Shown in pieces: positions 6,565-15,066 of a stretch of 19,502 bases of DNA. Position 1 is the first letter of the stretch; the number at the start of each line of letters is the position of its first letter. The DNA is taken from positions 15,417 to 34,918 of the forward strand of contig DBHM01000018.1 of assembly GCA_002296185.1 (NCBI GenBank), in the 5' to 3' direction. Source of the DNA: Alphaproteobacteria bacterium UBA828 (lineage in GTDB: Bacteria > Pseudomonadota > Alphaproteobacteria > UBA828). Under the pieces are notes generated by a model. That model saw only the letters and a list, made by a program, of their open reading frames with translations. It was not told where the DNA came from and ran no database searches. A program made the position numbers and the translations under genes.

Positions 6565-7353
6565 ATGAGCAATACAAAATCATATGAATTAATAGAACCC
6601 GATAGACTCTATATTAATGATTCTGAAACTATCGCCTATCACCATCTAAAAGGAAAGAGTCCAACAGTCATATTTCTTGGAGGCCTAATGTCAGATATGA
6701 CTGGCACAAAGGCCTTAGCTATTGAAAAACATTGCGATGCCCTAGGAAGATCTTTCATACGCTTTGATTATAGTGGGCATGGACAATCAAGTGGAGAATT
6801 TACTGATGGCAATATCAGTAAGTGGCAAAAAGATACATTATTTATTATTGATAAAATAGTGACTGGACCTGTTGTGCTTGTGGGATCAAGTATGGGCGGT
6901 TGGCAGATGCTATTAGCATCAGTTAACCGGCCAGAAAGAGTCCGTGGTCTGGTTGGCATCGCTGCGGCACCAGATTTCACAGAAGAACTAATATGGATGA
7001 ATTTTCCCCAGGATATAAAAGAAAAAATAATAACTGATGGTCAGATAATAGTTCCTTCAAATTATGGTGATGAGGGTTATCCCATTACATATGATTTAAT
7101 AGAAGACGGACGAAAACAACTTTTGCTAAAAAATAAAATTTCATTTTCAGGGCCTGTGAGACTTTTACATGGTATGAATGATAATGATGTACCGTGGCAA
7201 ACTGCACTCAGAATTACAGAGTGCTTACAATCCAATGATGTGGTAACATCATTAATAAAAAATGGCGATCACCGACTTAGTTCAGAAAGAGATCTGGAGC
7301 GCTTAATGTCAATAATTGACGAAATATGCTATATCATTGAAGATTCAAAATGA
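6565..7353 (+). CDS. Alpha/beta hydrolase, ABHD10-like serine esterase
   Basis: This is a 262-residue cytosolic alpha/beta hydrolase. The nucleophile elbow is GSSMGG with Ser109. The acid is probably Asp206 in HGMNDNDVP and the base is His236 in NGDHRLS, so the catalytic triad is complete. The oxyanion strand is VIFLGGLMSDM (35-45), and FDYSGHGQSSGEF (67-79) is the other hallmark segment. The overall pattern resembles ABHD10, a mitochondrial acyl-glucuronide esterase and depalmitoylase with bacterial relatives; the bacterial substrate is unknown. The ATG has no clear ribosome-binding site; an ATG 13 bases upstream is closed at once by a stop. The stop overlaps the start of the thioredoxin gene (ATGA), so the two are translationally coupled. 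Confidence 0.88.
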   Translation: MSNTKSYELIEPDRLYINDSETIAYHHLKGKSPTVIFLGGLMSDMTGTKALAIEKHCDALGRSFIRFDYSGHGQSSGEFTDGNISKWQKDTLFIIDKIVTGPVVLVGSSMGGWQMLLASVNRPERVRGLVGIAAAPDFTEELIWMNFPQDIKEKIITDGQIIVPSNYGDEGYPITYDLIEDGRKQLLLKNKISFSGPVRLLHGMNDNDVPWQTALRITECLQSNDVVTSLIKNGDHRLSSERDLERLMSIIDEICYIIEDSK

Positions 7354-7940
7354 TTAGGAATATTAAAATTTTAAGGGTCTGTATTTATAGTTTTTGTGTC
7401 TTTGTTATCATCAGCTTGGCCACACCTGCTTCAACGACAGAGCTTAGGGAAAAATTAATTGACCTCAAGAGTGCCTCCCCAGGGTTGGCAATCCTTGATT
7501 TATCAATACCCACAGAATCATTAGATTTAAAAAATATATATTTTCAGGATATTAAAGGTGAAAAATTTACACTAAAAGACTTCGAAGAGCCAATTTTGGC
7601 GCTTCATTTTTGGGCCACCTGGTGTGCCCCGTGTAGATCAGAACTACCTACTCTAGACATACTACAAGGCGCTTTAGAGCATGATAAATTTAAAGTGATT
7701 ACAATTTCTATAGATGTAGGTAGTAGTAAAAAAATTATAGAATTTTATGAAAATTCAAATATTAATAACCTTACATTATTTAGAGATGATGATATGTCAG
7801 CATCTCGCCAGTTAAGAATTAATGGGATACCAACAACGATACTTGTTGGCCCAAAAAATAAAGAAATTGCAAGAGTGATTGGTGATCGTGACTGGTCAAA
7901 GCCAGATGTTATTAAACTATTTCATGACCTAATTAATTAA
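7350..7940 (+). CDS. TlpA-like membrane-anchored or periplasmic thioredoxin
   Basis: The product has 196 residues. A basic N-terminus and a hydrophobic segment at about 8-26 form a signal peptide or membrane anchor, followed by a thioredoxin/redoxin domain from about residue 58. The active site is WCAPC (Cys92, Cys95) and the cis-proline is Pro161 in GIPTT; both are diagnostic of TlpA/ResA-like thiol reductases. Such proteins reduce disulfides outside the cytoplasm, for example in apocytochrome c or in the cytochrome oxidase copper site. The start overlaps the stop of the hydrolase gene by 4 bases. ccdA follows 52 bases later, which fits well because CcdA supplies electrons to proteins of this kind. 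The particular target protein is not determinable. Confidence 0.9.
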   Translation: MIRNIKILRVCIYSFCVFVIISLATPASTTELREKLIDLKSASPGLAILDLSIPTESLDLKNIYFQDIKGEKFTLKDFEEPILALHFWATWCAPCRSELPTLDILQGALEHDKFKVITISIDVGSSKKIIEFYENSNINNLTLFRDDDMSASRQLRINGIPTTILVGPKNKEIARVIGDRDWSKPDVIKLFHDLIN

Positions 7941-7992
7941 CAGAGTATCTTGTAGTAACTTTTTAATACGTAATGTTGAAAAGTAGAGCTAT

Positions 7993-8736
7993 ATGGACGG
8001 CCTGACAACTATATCTATAATTAGTGCATTTGCTGGAGGAATTGTCTCCTTTTTGTCACCTTGCGTCCTGCCTTTAGTTCCTGGTTATGTAGCCTATGTA
8101 GCCGGAGGCACATTAGAAGACCTTACAAAGAACGCCAACTCTTCTCGAAAACGTCTTGCAGCTTTAAGCCTTAGTGCATCGTTCGTAATTGGTTTTACAT
8201 TAGTCTTTGTTGGACTGGGGGCTAGTGCCAGTGCAGTTGGAGATTTTCTCCTGAAGTATAAGACAGAGTTTGAATACACTTCAGGTGCCATAATTATAGT
8301 GTTTGGCCTTTATATGACTGGCTTTCTGAAAATCTCATTTCTTTCGAAGGAGTTTCGATTTATTAGTAGAATTAGAGGTGGACATCCTCTCAGCGCTATC
8401 CTCCTTGGGATGGCTTTTGCCTTCGGGTGGACTCCGTGTATAGGCCCAATATTAGGGAGTATACTTACCCTAAGCGCCACATCTGGTACTGTTGCATCAG
8501 GAAGTATATTACTAGCTATGTATTCGCTTGGCCTCGGTATTCCTTTCCTAATAGCCGCTGGTTTTACAGGATTTTTTATGCAGAGGATACAAATATTAAA
8601 AAAATTAAGTAAACCATTTCAATTCTTTGCAGGGTGTATAATGGTAATCATGGGTATAGCTATGGTTACAGGATACTTAGCGACATTAGGATTCTTTTTA
8701 ATTGAAATCTTTCCTGGGCTAAGCTCTATAGGATAA
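7993..8736 (+). CDS. ccdA: Cytochrome c biogenesis protein CcdA (thiol-reductant transporter)
   Basis: CcdA passes electrons from cytoplasmic thioredoxin across the inner membrane to extracytoplasmic thiol reductases. The product has 247 residues and about six hydrophobic segments, at roughly 8-30, 56-82, 96-113, 133-158, 168-194 and 208-236. The two redox cysteines are in the expected places: Cys24 in LSPCVLPLVPGY and Cys149 in GWTPCIGPILG. Length and motifs match the short CcdA form rather than the long DsbD. It lies directly downstream of the TlpA-like gene, making a complete membrane-crossing relay. No convincing uridine-tailed terminator follows. Confidence 0.95.
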   Translation: MDGLTTISIISAFAGGIVSFLSPCVLPLVPGYVAYVAGGTLEDLTKNANSSRKRLAALSLSASFVIGFTLVFVGLGASASAVGDFLLKYKTEFEYTSGAIIIVFGLYMTGFLKISFLSKEFRFISRIRGGHPLSAILLGMAFAFGWTPCIGPILGSILTLSATSGTVASGSILLAMYSLGLGIPFLIAAGFTGFFMQRIQILKKLSKPFQFFAGCIMVIMGIAMVTGYLATLGFFLIEIFPGLSSIG

Positions 8737-8768
8737 AAATTAAATGCTGAGTTACTAGGAATCGTTAT

Positions 8769-8807
8769 AGACTCTGTTAGAGTAGAATTACCTAAACATC
8801 AGAGTCT
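8769..8807. terminator. Inverted repeat between convergent ccdA and ferredoxin reductase genes
   Basis: AGACTCTG at 8769-8776 is exactly complementary to CAGAGTCT at 8800-8807, and the second arm overlaps the end of the ferredoxin reductase gene. A smaller alternative stem (ACTCT-GTT-AGAGT, 8771-8783) uses the same left arm. The position between convergent genes suggests a bidirectional terminator, but no T-run follows on either strand, so function is uncertain. Confidence 0.3.
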
Positions 8808-10156
8808 GGTATAGAGTTATTATCTAATATACTCATCATATCTTCTACGTTCACAAATTTTGCGCGAGGGGCATCACCAACAGCTGCATCTTCTTCGGCC
8901 TGTTGGATTTTATTCCATGCGCTATAATTTACAGCTCTGCAACCGCGTTCGGAGAGCAATAAATTAATAGCTGCCCGTCCTGGTTTATTCTTACCTACCC
9001 CGATATCCTTTAACATCAAATCAACTGTCTCACGTGCATCTATCTTGTTTGTTCCAATTACTCCAGATGGGCCCCGCTTGACCCACCCTGCAACATAAAG
9101 ACCTGTGGCGACTCTTCCCGAGTCATTTGGAATGACCCCTCTTTCATCGTCAAAAGGGGCTCCAGGTAAAGGTTCAGACCTATAACCTGTAGCTGCTATT
9201 ACTGCACCACACTCAATATCAAATTTTTTTCCAGTCCCAGTTGCTTTTCCATTTTCTATTTTTGTATGCTCAAATATAACTCTTTCAACTTTATTATTCC
9301 CTATAATTTCTAAAGGTTGTGCACAAAAAATAAAGTGTAACCTTTTAGGTTTCTCCCCAGGGCTTCTCCTTGAAAAATCTCGAAGTGTTTCAATATTTTT
9401 TTCTCTTATTCTACGATCCCGATCACTCATTTCAGCCTCAACAATATCAGGTAATGAACCAGCATCAACACGAGGTTCAGCCTGTTCTAATTGACCCATT
9501 TCACGAAGCTCTACATTAGTAAATTTGGCCTCAGCAGCACTCCGTCTAGCAACTAAATAAATATCCTGGATAGGAGCTGAGTGAATCACTTTAGATGCAT
9601 GCGTTGCAAGATCTGTATTAGACATTTCAGATGGCGTTTTAAGTAAAACTCTTGCAACATCAATAGCTACATTTCCAGCACCGATAATTACTACAGAATC
9701 TGTATTGAGATTAGGATTTAGATTTGCTGATTCTGGGTGTGAGTTGTACCAGTTTACGAAACTTGCTGAACCAAAAACTCCTGGAAGATTTGAGCCAGCT
9801 AAAGTAAGAGGTCTATCCTTACCTGCCCCAATAGCTATTACCGCAGCATCGTAATTCTTAAGTAACTCATCAATTGAAATATCTGTCCCAACTTGAATAT
9901 TTCCAAAGTATTGAACAGCTTTGTTTTGTGCCGTCTTACTGAATGCCCTCCAAACTCCACGAGTTTTTTCATGGTCTGGAGCAACACCAAAACGTATAAG
10001 GCCAAAAGGACATGGAAACTGTTCAAAAATGTCAATCTCACAATTTTCAGTCGACTTCAAAATATTATCAGCAGTATAAAAACCCGCCGGACCAGAGCCA
10101 ACTATAGCAACTTTTATTTTTTCTTCATTAGAACAAAAATCAATAAAGTCAGCCAC
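8792..10156 (-). CDS. Ferredoxin-NADP reductase of the adrenodoxin reductase (FprA) type
   Basis: This FAD enzyme moves electrons between NADPH and a ferredoxin. The 454-residue product has the FAD dinucleotide site VAIVGSGPAGFYTA (16-29) and the PFGLIRFGVAPDH segment (50-62). Next come the NADP site GAGNVAIDVAR (159-169), the paired arginines of VARRS (202-206) that bind the NADP 2'-phosphate, and GWVKRGPSGVIGTNK (357-371) near the isoalloxazine ring. All are hallmarks of mitochondrial adrenodoxin reductase and its bacterial relatives, and length fits. The start is GTG at 10154-10156. Its ribosome-binding region is an uninterrupted run of eight guanines. The fdxA gene 8.5 kb away encodes a possible partner. 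Confidence 0.93.
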   Translation of the reverse strand: MADFIDFCSNEEKIKVAIVGSGPAGFYTADNILKSTENCEIDIFEQFPCPFGLIRFGVAPDHEKTRGVWRAFSKTAQNKAVQYFGNIQVGTDISIDELLKNYDAAVIAIGAGKDRPLTLAGSNLPGVFGSASFVNWYNSHPESANLNPNLNTDSVVIIGAGNVAIDVARVLLKTPSEMSNTDLATHASKVIHSAPIQDIYLVARRSAAEAKFTNVELREMGQLEQAEPRVDAGSLPDIVEAEMSDRDRRIREKNIETLRDFSRRSPGEKPKRLHFIFCAQPLEIIGNNKVERVIFEHTKIENGKATGTGKKFDIECGAVIAATGYRSEPLPGAPFDDERGVIPNDSGRVATGLYVAGWVKRGPSGVIGTNKIDARETVDLMLKDIGVGKNKPGRAAINLLLSERGCRAVNYSAWNKIQQAEEDAAVGDAPRAKFVNVEDMMSILDNNSIPDSDV

Positions 10157-10271
10157 TTATACCCCCCCCTGAGTCTTTAATTTTGCTCTGAAACTATTAT
10201 CTTTCAAATATTAAGATATTTATATTTAACACTTAGTAACATTACATACTGTTGGGTTGCCTTTCACTAAA
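10157..10271 (-). promoter_or_regulatory. Leader of the ferredoxin reductase gene with a G8 tract at the ribosome-binding site
   Basis: Eight consecutive Cs on the plus strand (10162-10169) give AGGGGGGGG on the mRNA, ending 5 bases before the GTG start, so the tract serves as the Shine-Dalgarno site. Upstream is an AT-rich inverted repeat, AAATAT 10206-10211 with ATATTT 10216-10221, and a TATAAA-like -10 element near 10223 without a clear -35. The gap is the longest within this minus-strand block and may hold a separate promoter. Confidence 0.35.
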
Positions 10272-11132
10272 CTATCTATCTAGTATTGCGCTAAGCCCCT
10301 CACGATAGCTTGGGTACAACAGATCTACTGATAATTCTTCACGAATACGTTTATTATCTATACGCCTATTATCTTTATAGAAACTTTTTGCCATAGGTGA
10401 TAACTGAGCTTCACTTAGTGAAATTAATGGCGGAACTTTGACACCCATCAACTTACATGCGTACTCTACAACATCAGCACCAGGTGCAGCTTCATTATCA
10501 CAAACATTGTAAACACGACCTGGGTGTGGATTATTTATTGAAGCTAATAGAATCTGCGCTATATCTTCAACATGAATTCTTGAGAATGCGTGACCAGGCA
10601 TATTAATTCTGCGAGCTTTTTTGTTTTTTATACTTTCAATTGCAGACCTATCCGGACCGTATATTCCCGCTAGTCGAAAAATTTGTACAGGTAAGTTATA
10701 GTTGTGAAATAATTTTAACCAATCATTCTCTGCAATAACCCTCCTGCGGCCTCTCTCGTTTGTTGGATTACATTCTGACTCTTCATTGACAATTTTCCCT
10801 TCTGTATTTCCATATACTCCTGTCGTAGACAAATAGCCTATCCATTCAACACAAGGTGCAGAAATAATATCTTTCACGTGTGCAAATAAAACAGGATCAC
10901 CATTAATTCCCGGCGGAATTGAGACTAAAATATGAGTTACGGAAGATAATATTGAACTTGCATTCTTTAGTGTTTGATCAGAGCTAAAAGGCAAAATTTT
11001 TGTAATAGTAGTATTATCTATACTTCCTGGAATTCTTTTAGTTCCTTGTACATTCCATTGATCACTATCTAAAATAGTTGATAGTGCATTAGCTGAATAA
11101 CCAAATCCAAAACAGAAAAGATTTTTCGACAC
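10272..11132 (-). CDS. SDR-superfamily NAD(P)-binding protein (YeeZ-like)
   Basis: This is an extended-type short-chain dehydrogenase/reductase of about 286 residues. It opens with a Rossmann motif, CFGFGYSANAL, right at the N-terminus. Later segments typical of atypical SDRs are GYLSTTGVYGNTEGKIVNE, FRLAGIYGPDRSAIE and RIHVEDIAQILLASI. The usual YxxxK pair is not obvious, so catalysis may be lost or altered. GTG at 11130-11132 is preferred as start because TGGAG lies 9 bases upstream; a TTG at 11145-11147 would add five residues but has no binding site. It follows queG by tens of bases on the same strand. Members are often labelled nucleoside-diphosphate-sugar epimerase, but no substrate can be assigned. 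Confidence 0.82.
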   Translation of the reverse strand: MSKNLFCFGFGYSANALSTILDSDQWNVQGTKRIPGSIDNTTITKILPFSSDQTLKNASSILSSVTHILVSIPPGINGDPVLFAHVKDIISAPCVEWIGYLSTTGVYGNTEGKIVNEESECNPTNERGRRRVIAENDWLKLFHNYNLPVQIFRLAGIYGPDRSAIESIKNKKARRINMPGHAFSRIHVEDIAQILLASINNPHPGRVYNVCDNEAAPGADVVEYACKLMGVKVPPLISLSEAQLSPMAKSFYKDNRRIDNKRIREELSVDLLYPSYREGLSAILDR

Positions 11133-11188
11133 AGTATTAAACTCCAATAAACAAACTATTAATCTATTCTATTATTAAATGATCGAAT

Positions 11189-12364
11189 TTATATTTTTTC
11201 TTGTTCAAGAGATACCCATTCTTCGATAACCTGGGAATCTTTTTCATTTGGCAGCATTTTTGCCCGTATCTTTATAGCTTTATCTAAATCAAGTCGTCCT
11301 AAAGCCCAAACAGACATTGCCCTAACCAATGATGAATCATCCCTTAAAAGGTCAGTAACTAGGTCAATTAGATCGTTATCTCCGCTGTTTCCAGCTGCAA
11401 TAAGTACATTTCTTATAAAACGGTTTCTACCAATTCTTTTTATTGGACTTCCAGAAAAAGTTTTTCGAAAAGACTTATCATCATATTTCAATAGATCGGA
11501 AATACATGGAAGTAATGTTTCTGGCCTTGGAATAAATGCATCTTCAGTAGTTATACCGGAAAACTTGTTCCAAGGACAAACGGCTAAACAATCATCACAC
11601 CCATAAATCCTATTTGCCATTGCTACTCTATATTTACTGGATATATGACCTTTGTGCTCTATAGTTAAATAAGATATACACTTCCGTGCATCTATTTTTC
11701 CCGACTTTTCAATGGCTCCTGTTGGACACGAATCAACGCAACTCACACAACGCCCGCAACTATCTTCTATTGGCTTACTGGGGGGGAGGACTAAAGTAGT
11801 AAAAATTTCTCCTAGAAATAACCACGAACCAAACTCACGAGAAACTAAATTAGTATGTCGCCCTTGCCAGCCGATTCCCGCTCTCTCTGCAAGAGGTTTT
11901 TCCATCACAGGGGCTGTATCGACAAAAACTTTTACCTCTACAGAGTACTCAGCGACTATCCACCTTGCTAAAGATTTTAACCTCTTTTTTATCACATCAT
12001 GGTAATCTCTACCTTTTGCATACGAAGCGATTATCCCTCTATTATAAAACTCTAAGCCCTCAAGGGGATCGTCGTTTGGAGCATAGCTCATCCCAAGCAC
12101 AATAATACTACGGACATCTGGCCATAAGATACTTGGGGATGCACGTTGTTTTTTCCTTCTTTCCATCCAATCCATGTCACCGTGTCTTCCCTCTTGAATG
12201 AATTGGTCGAGAGACTCCCGCTTATGACTAGGAATATCTACGGAACTAACTCCAAAAGCGTCAAAACCGAGCCTACGAGCTTCTGCTTCTATGGATTCCA
12301 AAGTATTATCACCTTCAGCGTCCGCCGAAGAGGTTGCTTTTATTTTAAAAGTCGAGGTCAGCAT
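11189..12364 (-). CDS. queG: Epoxyqueuosine reductase QueG
   Basis: QueG uses cobalamin and two [4Fe-4S] clusters to reduce epoxyqueuosine to queuosine at position 34 of tRNAs with GUN anticodons. Residue numbers here count from the ATG at 12362-12364. The catalytic region reads VDTAPVMEKPLAERAGIGWQG, with the putative proton-donor Asp149. Ferredoxin-like cysteines follow as CGRCVSCVDSCP (203-214) and RKCIS plus CDDCLAVCPW (227-265). A C-terminal HEAT-like repeat region begins near 320. The start is ambiguous: GTG at 12400, ATG at 12364 (chosen here, overlapping the upstream gene by 20 bases), or TTG at 12301, which has the best Shine-Dalgarno match (AAGGTGA, 7 bases away) and removes the overlap. 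The first 20 or so residues of the ATG form look non-conserved. A run of seven Cs in sense lies at 11780-11786. Confidence 0.94.
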   Translation of the reverse strand: MLTSTFKIKATSSADAEGDNTLESIEAEARRLGFDAFGVSSVDIPSHKRESLDQFIQEGRHGDMDWMERRKKQRASPSILWPDVRSIIVLGMSYAPNDDPLEGLEFYNRGIIASYAKGRDYHDVIKKRLKSLARWIVAEYSVEVKVFVDTAPVMEKPLAERAGIGWQGRHTNLVSREFGSWLFLGEIFTTLVLPPSKPIEDSCGRCVSCVDSCPTGAIEKSGKIDARKCISYLTIEHKGHISSKYRVAMANRIYGCDDCLAVCPWNKFSGITTEDAFIPRPETLLPCISDLLKYDDKSFRKTFSGSPIKRIGRNRFIRNVLIAAGNSGDNDLIDLVTDLLRDDSSLVRAMSVWALGRLDLDKAIKIRAKMLPNEKDSQVIEEWVSLEQEKI

Positions 12365-13013
12365 AGTTTTTTGGTGGAGGAAATCCTGCAATATAATCAC
12401 TTAAAATACCACGAAAACTTGGACGAGATTTAACTCTGGCATACCATTCTTTGGCACCCTTGCATAAATCCCAGGGAACATCACCCAGATAATCTATAAC
12501 ACTTAACTGAGAAGCGGCAGCGATATCTGCTAATGAAAATTCATCCCCTGCAAGCCAACGACGTCTATCAACTAAATAGGCTATATAATCAAGGTGGGTG
12601 CGAATATTAGACAAACCAGCCCGCATTGCTACTGAATCAGGCTCACCTCGTTCTAAAAAACGCTTTACAAATTTCTCGCCATGAATATGCCTTGTGACCT
12701 CATCCTCGAACTTTAAGACAAACCAGCAAGTTAATCGTCTAACCTCAGATCGAATTAGTGGAGTTGGTCCATATAAACTCGGTGCGTTATAAACCTCCTC
12801 TAAGTATTCACATATTGGCATACACTCTGACACCACGTCACCATTGGGCTCACTTAATACAGGAACATTACCTGCTGGATTGATGGCTATGAAGGATTCA
12901 CGCCGTTCCCAAACTTTTTCCAAAATAAGTTCATATTCCAGATTTTTTTCTGCTAATGCCACCCGCGTTATACGGCAAGCCGGTGAAAGCCAGATATGAT
13001 ACAAAGTTCGCAT
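12345..13013 (-). CDS. fzlA: Glutathione S-transferase-like protein, probable FtsZ-binding FzlA
   Basis: This 222-residue protein has a GST fold. The thioredoxin-like N-domain (3-78) contains INPAGNVPVL (44-53) and the SE pair of the glutathione site (62-63), followed by a helical domain with the FSLADIAAA capping box (159-167). The tail FPPPKNYADLDF at the extreme C-terminus is, from memory, the conserved ending of FzlA, the GST-like protein that binds FtsZ and controls constriction in Caulobacter; the link to queG is also typical. The catalytic tyrosine or serine usual in active GSTs is not clear. The stop overlaps the ATG start option of queG. Alternative: an ordinary GST, if tail comparison fails. 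Confidence 0.78.
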   Translation of the reverse strand: MRTLYHIWLSPACRITRVALAEKNLEYELILEKVWERRESFIAINPAGNVPVLSEPNGDVVSECMPICEYLEEVYNAPSLYGPTPLIRSEVRRLTCWFVLKFEDEVTRHIHGEKFVKRFLERGEPDSVAMRAGLSNIRTHLDYIAYLVDRRRWLAGDEFSLADIAAASQLSVIDYLGDVPWDLCKGAKEWYARVKSRPSFRGILSDYIAGFPPPKNYADLDF

Positions 13014-13076
13014 AATGATTATTGTAGCCCAACCAAATACCTGCGGGAAACAAAGATTAACAGAAAAAGCTAAAAT

Positions 13077-15014
13077 CTAGTTTTTTTCTTTATTGTTACC
13101 TCTTTTATTCGACGACTGGGCAACCAAGGCTGAAAGCCTGCGACTGAATGCAGGTGGATCACTTGGAGCACCACCCTCTAAAATTTTTGCTTGGTCAAGC
13201 AACAGATGAGACGCATCACTTAAAATGCCCGAAGAGCTATCCTCTCCTAATAACTCAACAAGATACTTGATCATCTCGTGCTTAACATTTATTTCAAGCA
13301 CTCTCTGTTGCTCTGGAAGATCCTGTTTATGTGCCTGGAGTAATCTCTGAAGATGAATATCAACATCACCCTCATCAGCAACTAAACATACAGGGCTATC
13401 AGTTAATCTTTCAGATATTCTTACATCCTTAACTGAATCTCCAAGATTTATTTTTATAACTGCTATCAATTTTGCAGTTCCATCATCAATATTATCTTCT
13501 TTGGAAGACTCATTATCTTCTTCCGTAGATAAGGCCTCCAAATCCAACCCACCCTGGGTTACAGATTTAAAAGGCTTGTCCATCCACTCCCCGACAGAGG
13601 GAAGCCAAAACTGGTCTACCGGATCCGTCATAAGTAAAACTTCTATATCCCTAGCTCTAAAACCCTCTAAGTGGGGACTATTGAGAACAGAATATTGATC
13701 ATCTCCAGATAAATAATATATGGCCGACTGTTCCTTTGGCATACGATTTATATATTCTTCTAATGAAATCCATTTTGTTACATCCTTTGTAGACTTGAAC
13801 CTCGATAGTTTAAGAATCTCATCTTTATGTTTTGTATCTTCATAAATACCTTCTTTTAAGACTGCACCAAAATTTTCCCAGAACTTTTCATAAACTTCCA
13901 AGTCTTTTGAAGAGCCCTTCAATTCACTAAGAACTCTTTTTGTTAACCCACTATTTATTTTTGCTAGGATCGGATTATGCTGAAGTGTCTCACGGCTAAT
14001 GTTTAACGCTAAATCAGAGGAATCCACCACACCTCTCAAAAACCTGAGCCATGCAGGCAAAAGGCCCTCACATTCATCGGTTATAAAGACTTTTTTCGCA
14101 TATAGTTTAACCTTATGTTGTCTTGTCACCTCAAAAAGATCGAAGGGTTTAGAATCAGGAATAAATAGTAGGGCAGTATAATCAATAGCGCCCTCAGCAT
14201 GCATATGTATAAATTTCCAAGGATCACTTGGATCACTAGTTAGATGCTTGTAAAAATCATTATATTTTTCAACGCTCAGGTCTGCTTTAGACCGTGCCCA
14301 AATAGCTGAAGAATCGTTTAAAACCCTCTCACCTGATCCAGGTTCTTTTAAATGTATTGGTATATCAATATGATCTGAGTAAGTTGTAACAATTCCTGCT
14401 ATTCTACTCTCATCAAGAAATTCTATTGCATCTTCACGTAAAAATAAAACTACCTCAGCCCCTCGTAATGCCTCTTCATCAGATTGAATGGTGAAACTCC
14501 CCCTACCTTCTGATATCCAACGCCAACCTTCAGAGTCACCAGCTCTTCTGGTTCGAAATTCTACTTTATTTGCAACCATAAATACTGAGTAAAAACCAAC
14601 TCCAAATTGGCCGATTAATTGCGTATCATCACTACCAGTATCTTTTAGGCTAGCTATAAATGATTCCGTTCCAGATTTAGCTATTGTTCCTAGGTTACTA
14701 ACTAATTCATCTCGATTCATACCAATGCCGGAGTCACTTATAGTAAGAGTTTTTGCTGACTTATTTATAGATATCGTAATCCCGAGATTCGTATTATCCT
14801 CCATGAGTGAAGAATCAGTAAGAGCTTTGTAACGAAGCTTATCACATGAGTCTGAGGCGTTTGATATTAGCTCACGGAGAAATATTTCTTTATCACGGTA
14901 AAGACTATTAATCATGAGGTCTAATAACTTTCCAACCTCAGCCTCAAAAGTATAATCGTTATTAACCTCACCACCCTTAGGCGAGTTTAACTCATCTCCA
15001 TCATTCTGAGCCAT
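13077..15014 (-). CDS. htpG: Molecular chaperone HtpG (bacterial Hsp90)
   Basis: HtpG is the cytosolic ATP-driven Hsp90 chaperone that remodels client proteins under stress. The 645-residue product is full length. The GHKL ATPase domain shows FLRELISNASDSCDKLRY (45-62, with Glu48 as catalytic base), DSGIGM (94-99), GTIAKSGT (109-116) and GQFGVGFYS (135-143). The middle domain carries the catalytic arginine Arg341 in NISRETLQ. The C-terminal dimerisation region ends in a short lysine-rich tail. There is an acidic stretch near 505-520 and an N-terminal extension of about 20 residues before the conserved domain. The ATG follows AGAGGT by a normal distance and lies about 45 bases below a strong RpoH-type promoter. 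Confidence 0.98.
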   Translation of the reverse strand: MAQNDGDELNSPKGGEVNNDYTFEAEVGKLLDLMINSLYRDKEIFLRELISNASDSCDKLRYKALTDSSLMEDNTNLGITISINKSAKTLTISDSGIGMNRDELVSNLGTIAKSGTESFIASLKDTGSDDTQLIGQFGVGFYSVFMVANKVEFRTRRAGDSEGWRWISEGRGSFTIQSDEEALRGAEVVLFLREDAIEFLDESRIAGIVTTYSDHIDIPIHLKEPGSGERVLNDSSAIWARSKADLSVEKYNDFYKHLTSDPSDPWKFIHMHAEGAIDYTALLFIPDSKPFDLFEVTRQHKVKLYAKKVFITDECEGLLPAWLRFLRGVVDSSDLALNISRETLQHNPILAKINSGLTKRVLSELKGSSKDLEVYEKFWENFGAVLKEGIYEDTKHKDEILKLSRFKSTKDVTKWISLEEYINRMPKEQSAIYYLSGDDQYSVLNSPHLEGFRARDIEVLLMTDPVDQFWLPSVGEWMDKPFKSVTQGGLDLEALSTEEDNESSKEDNIDDGTAKLIAVIKINLGDSVKDVRISERLTDSPVCLVADEGDVDIHLQRLLQAHKQDLPEQQRVLEINVKHEMIKYLVELLGEDSSSGILSDASHLLLDQAKILEGGAPSDPPAFSRRLSALVAQSSNKRGNNKEKN

Positions 15015-15066
15015 TCCACTTACCTCTAATTTTATGCTATATCATTCATTACTAACACTTCGGGCA

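Noticed and set aside
8427..8612. Plus-strand open frame of 61 codons inside ccdA
   Set aside because: Shadow frame within a full-length, motif-complete ccdA.
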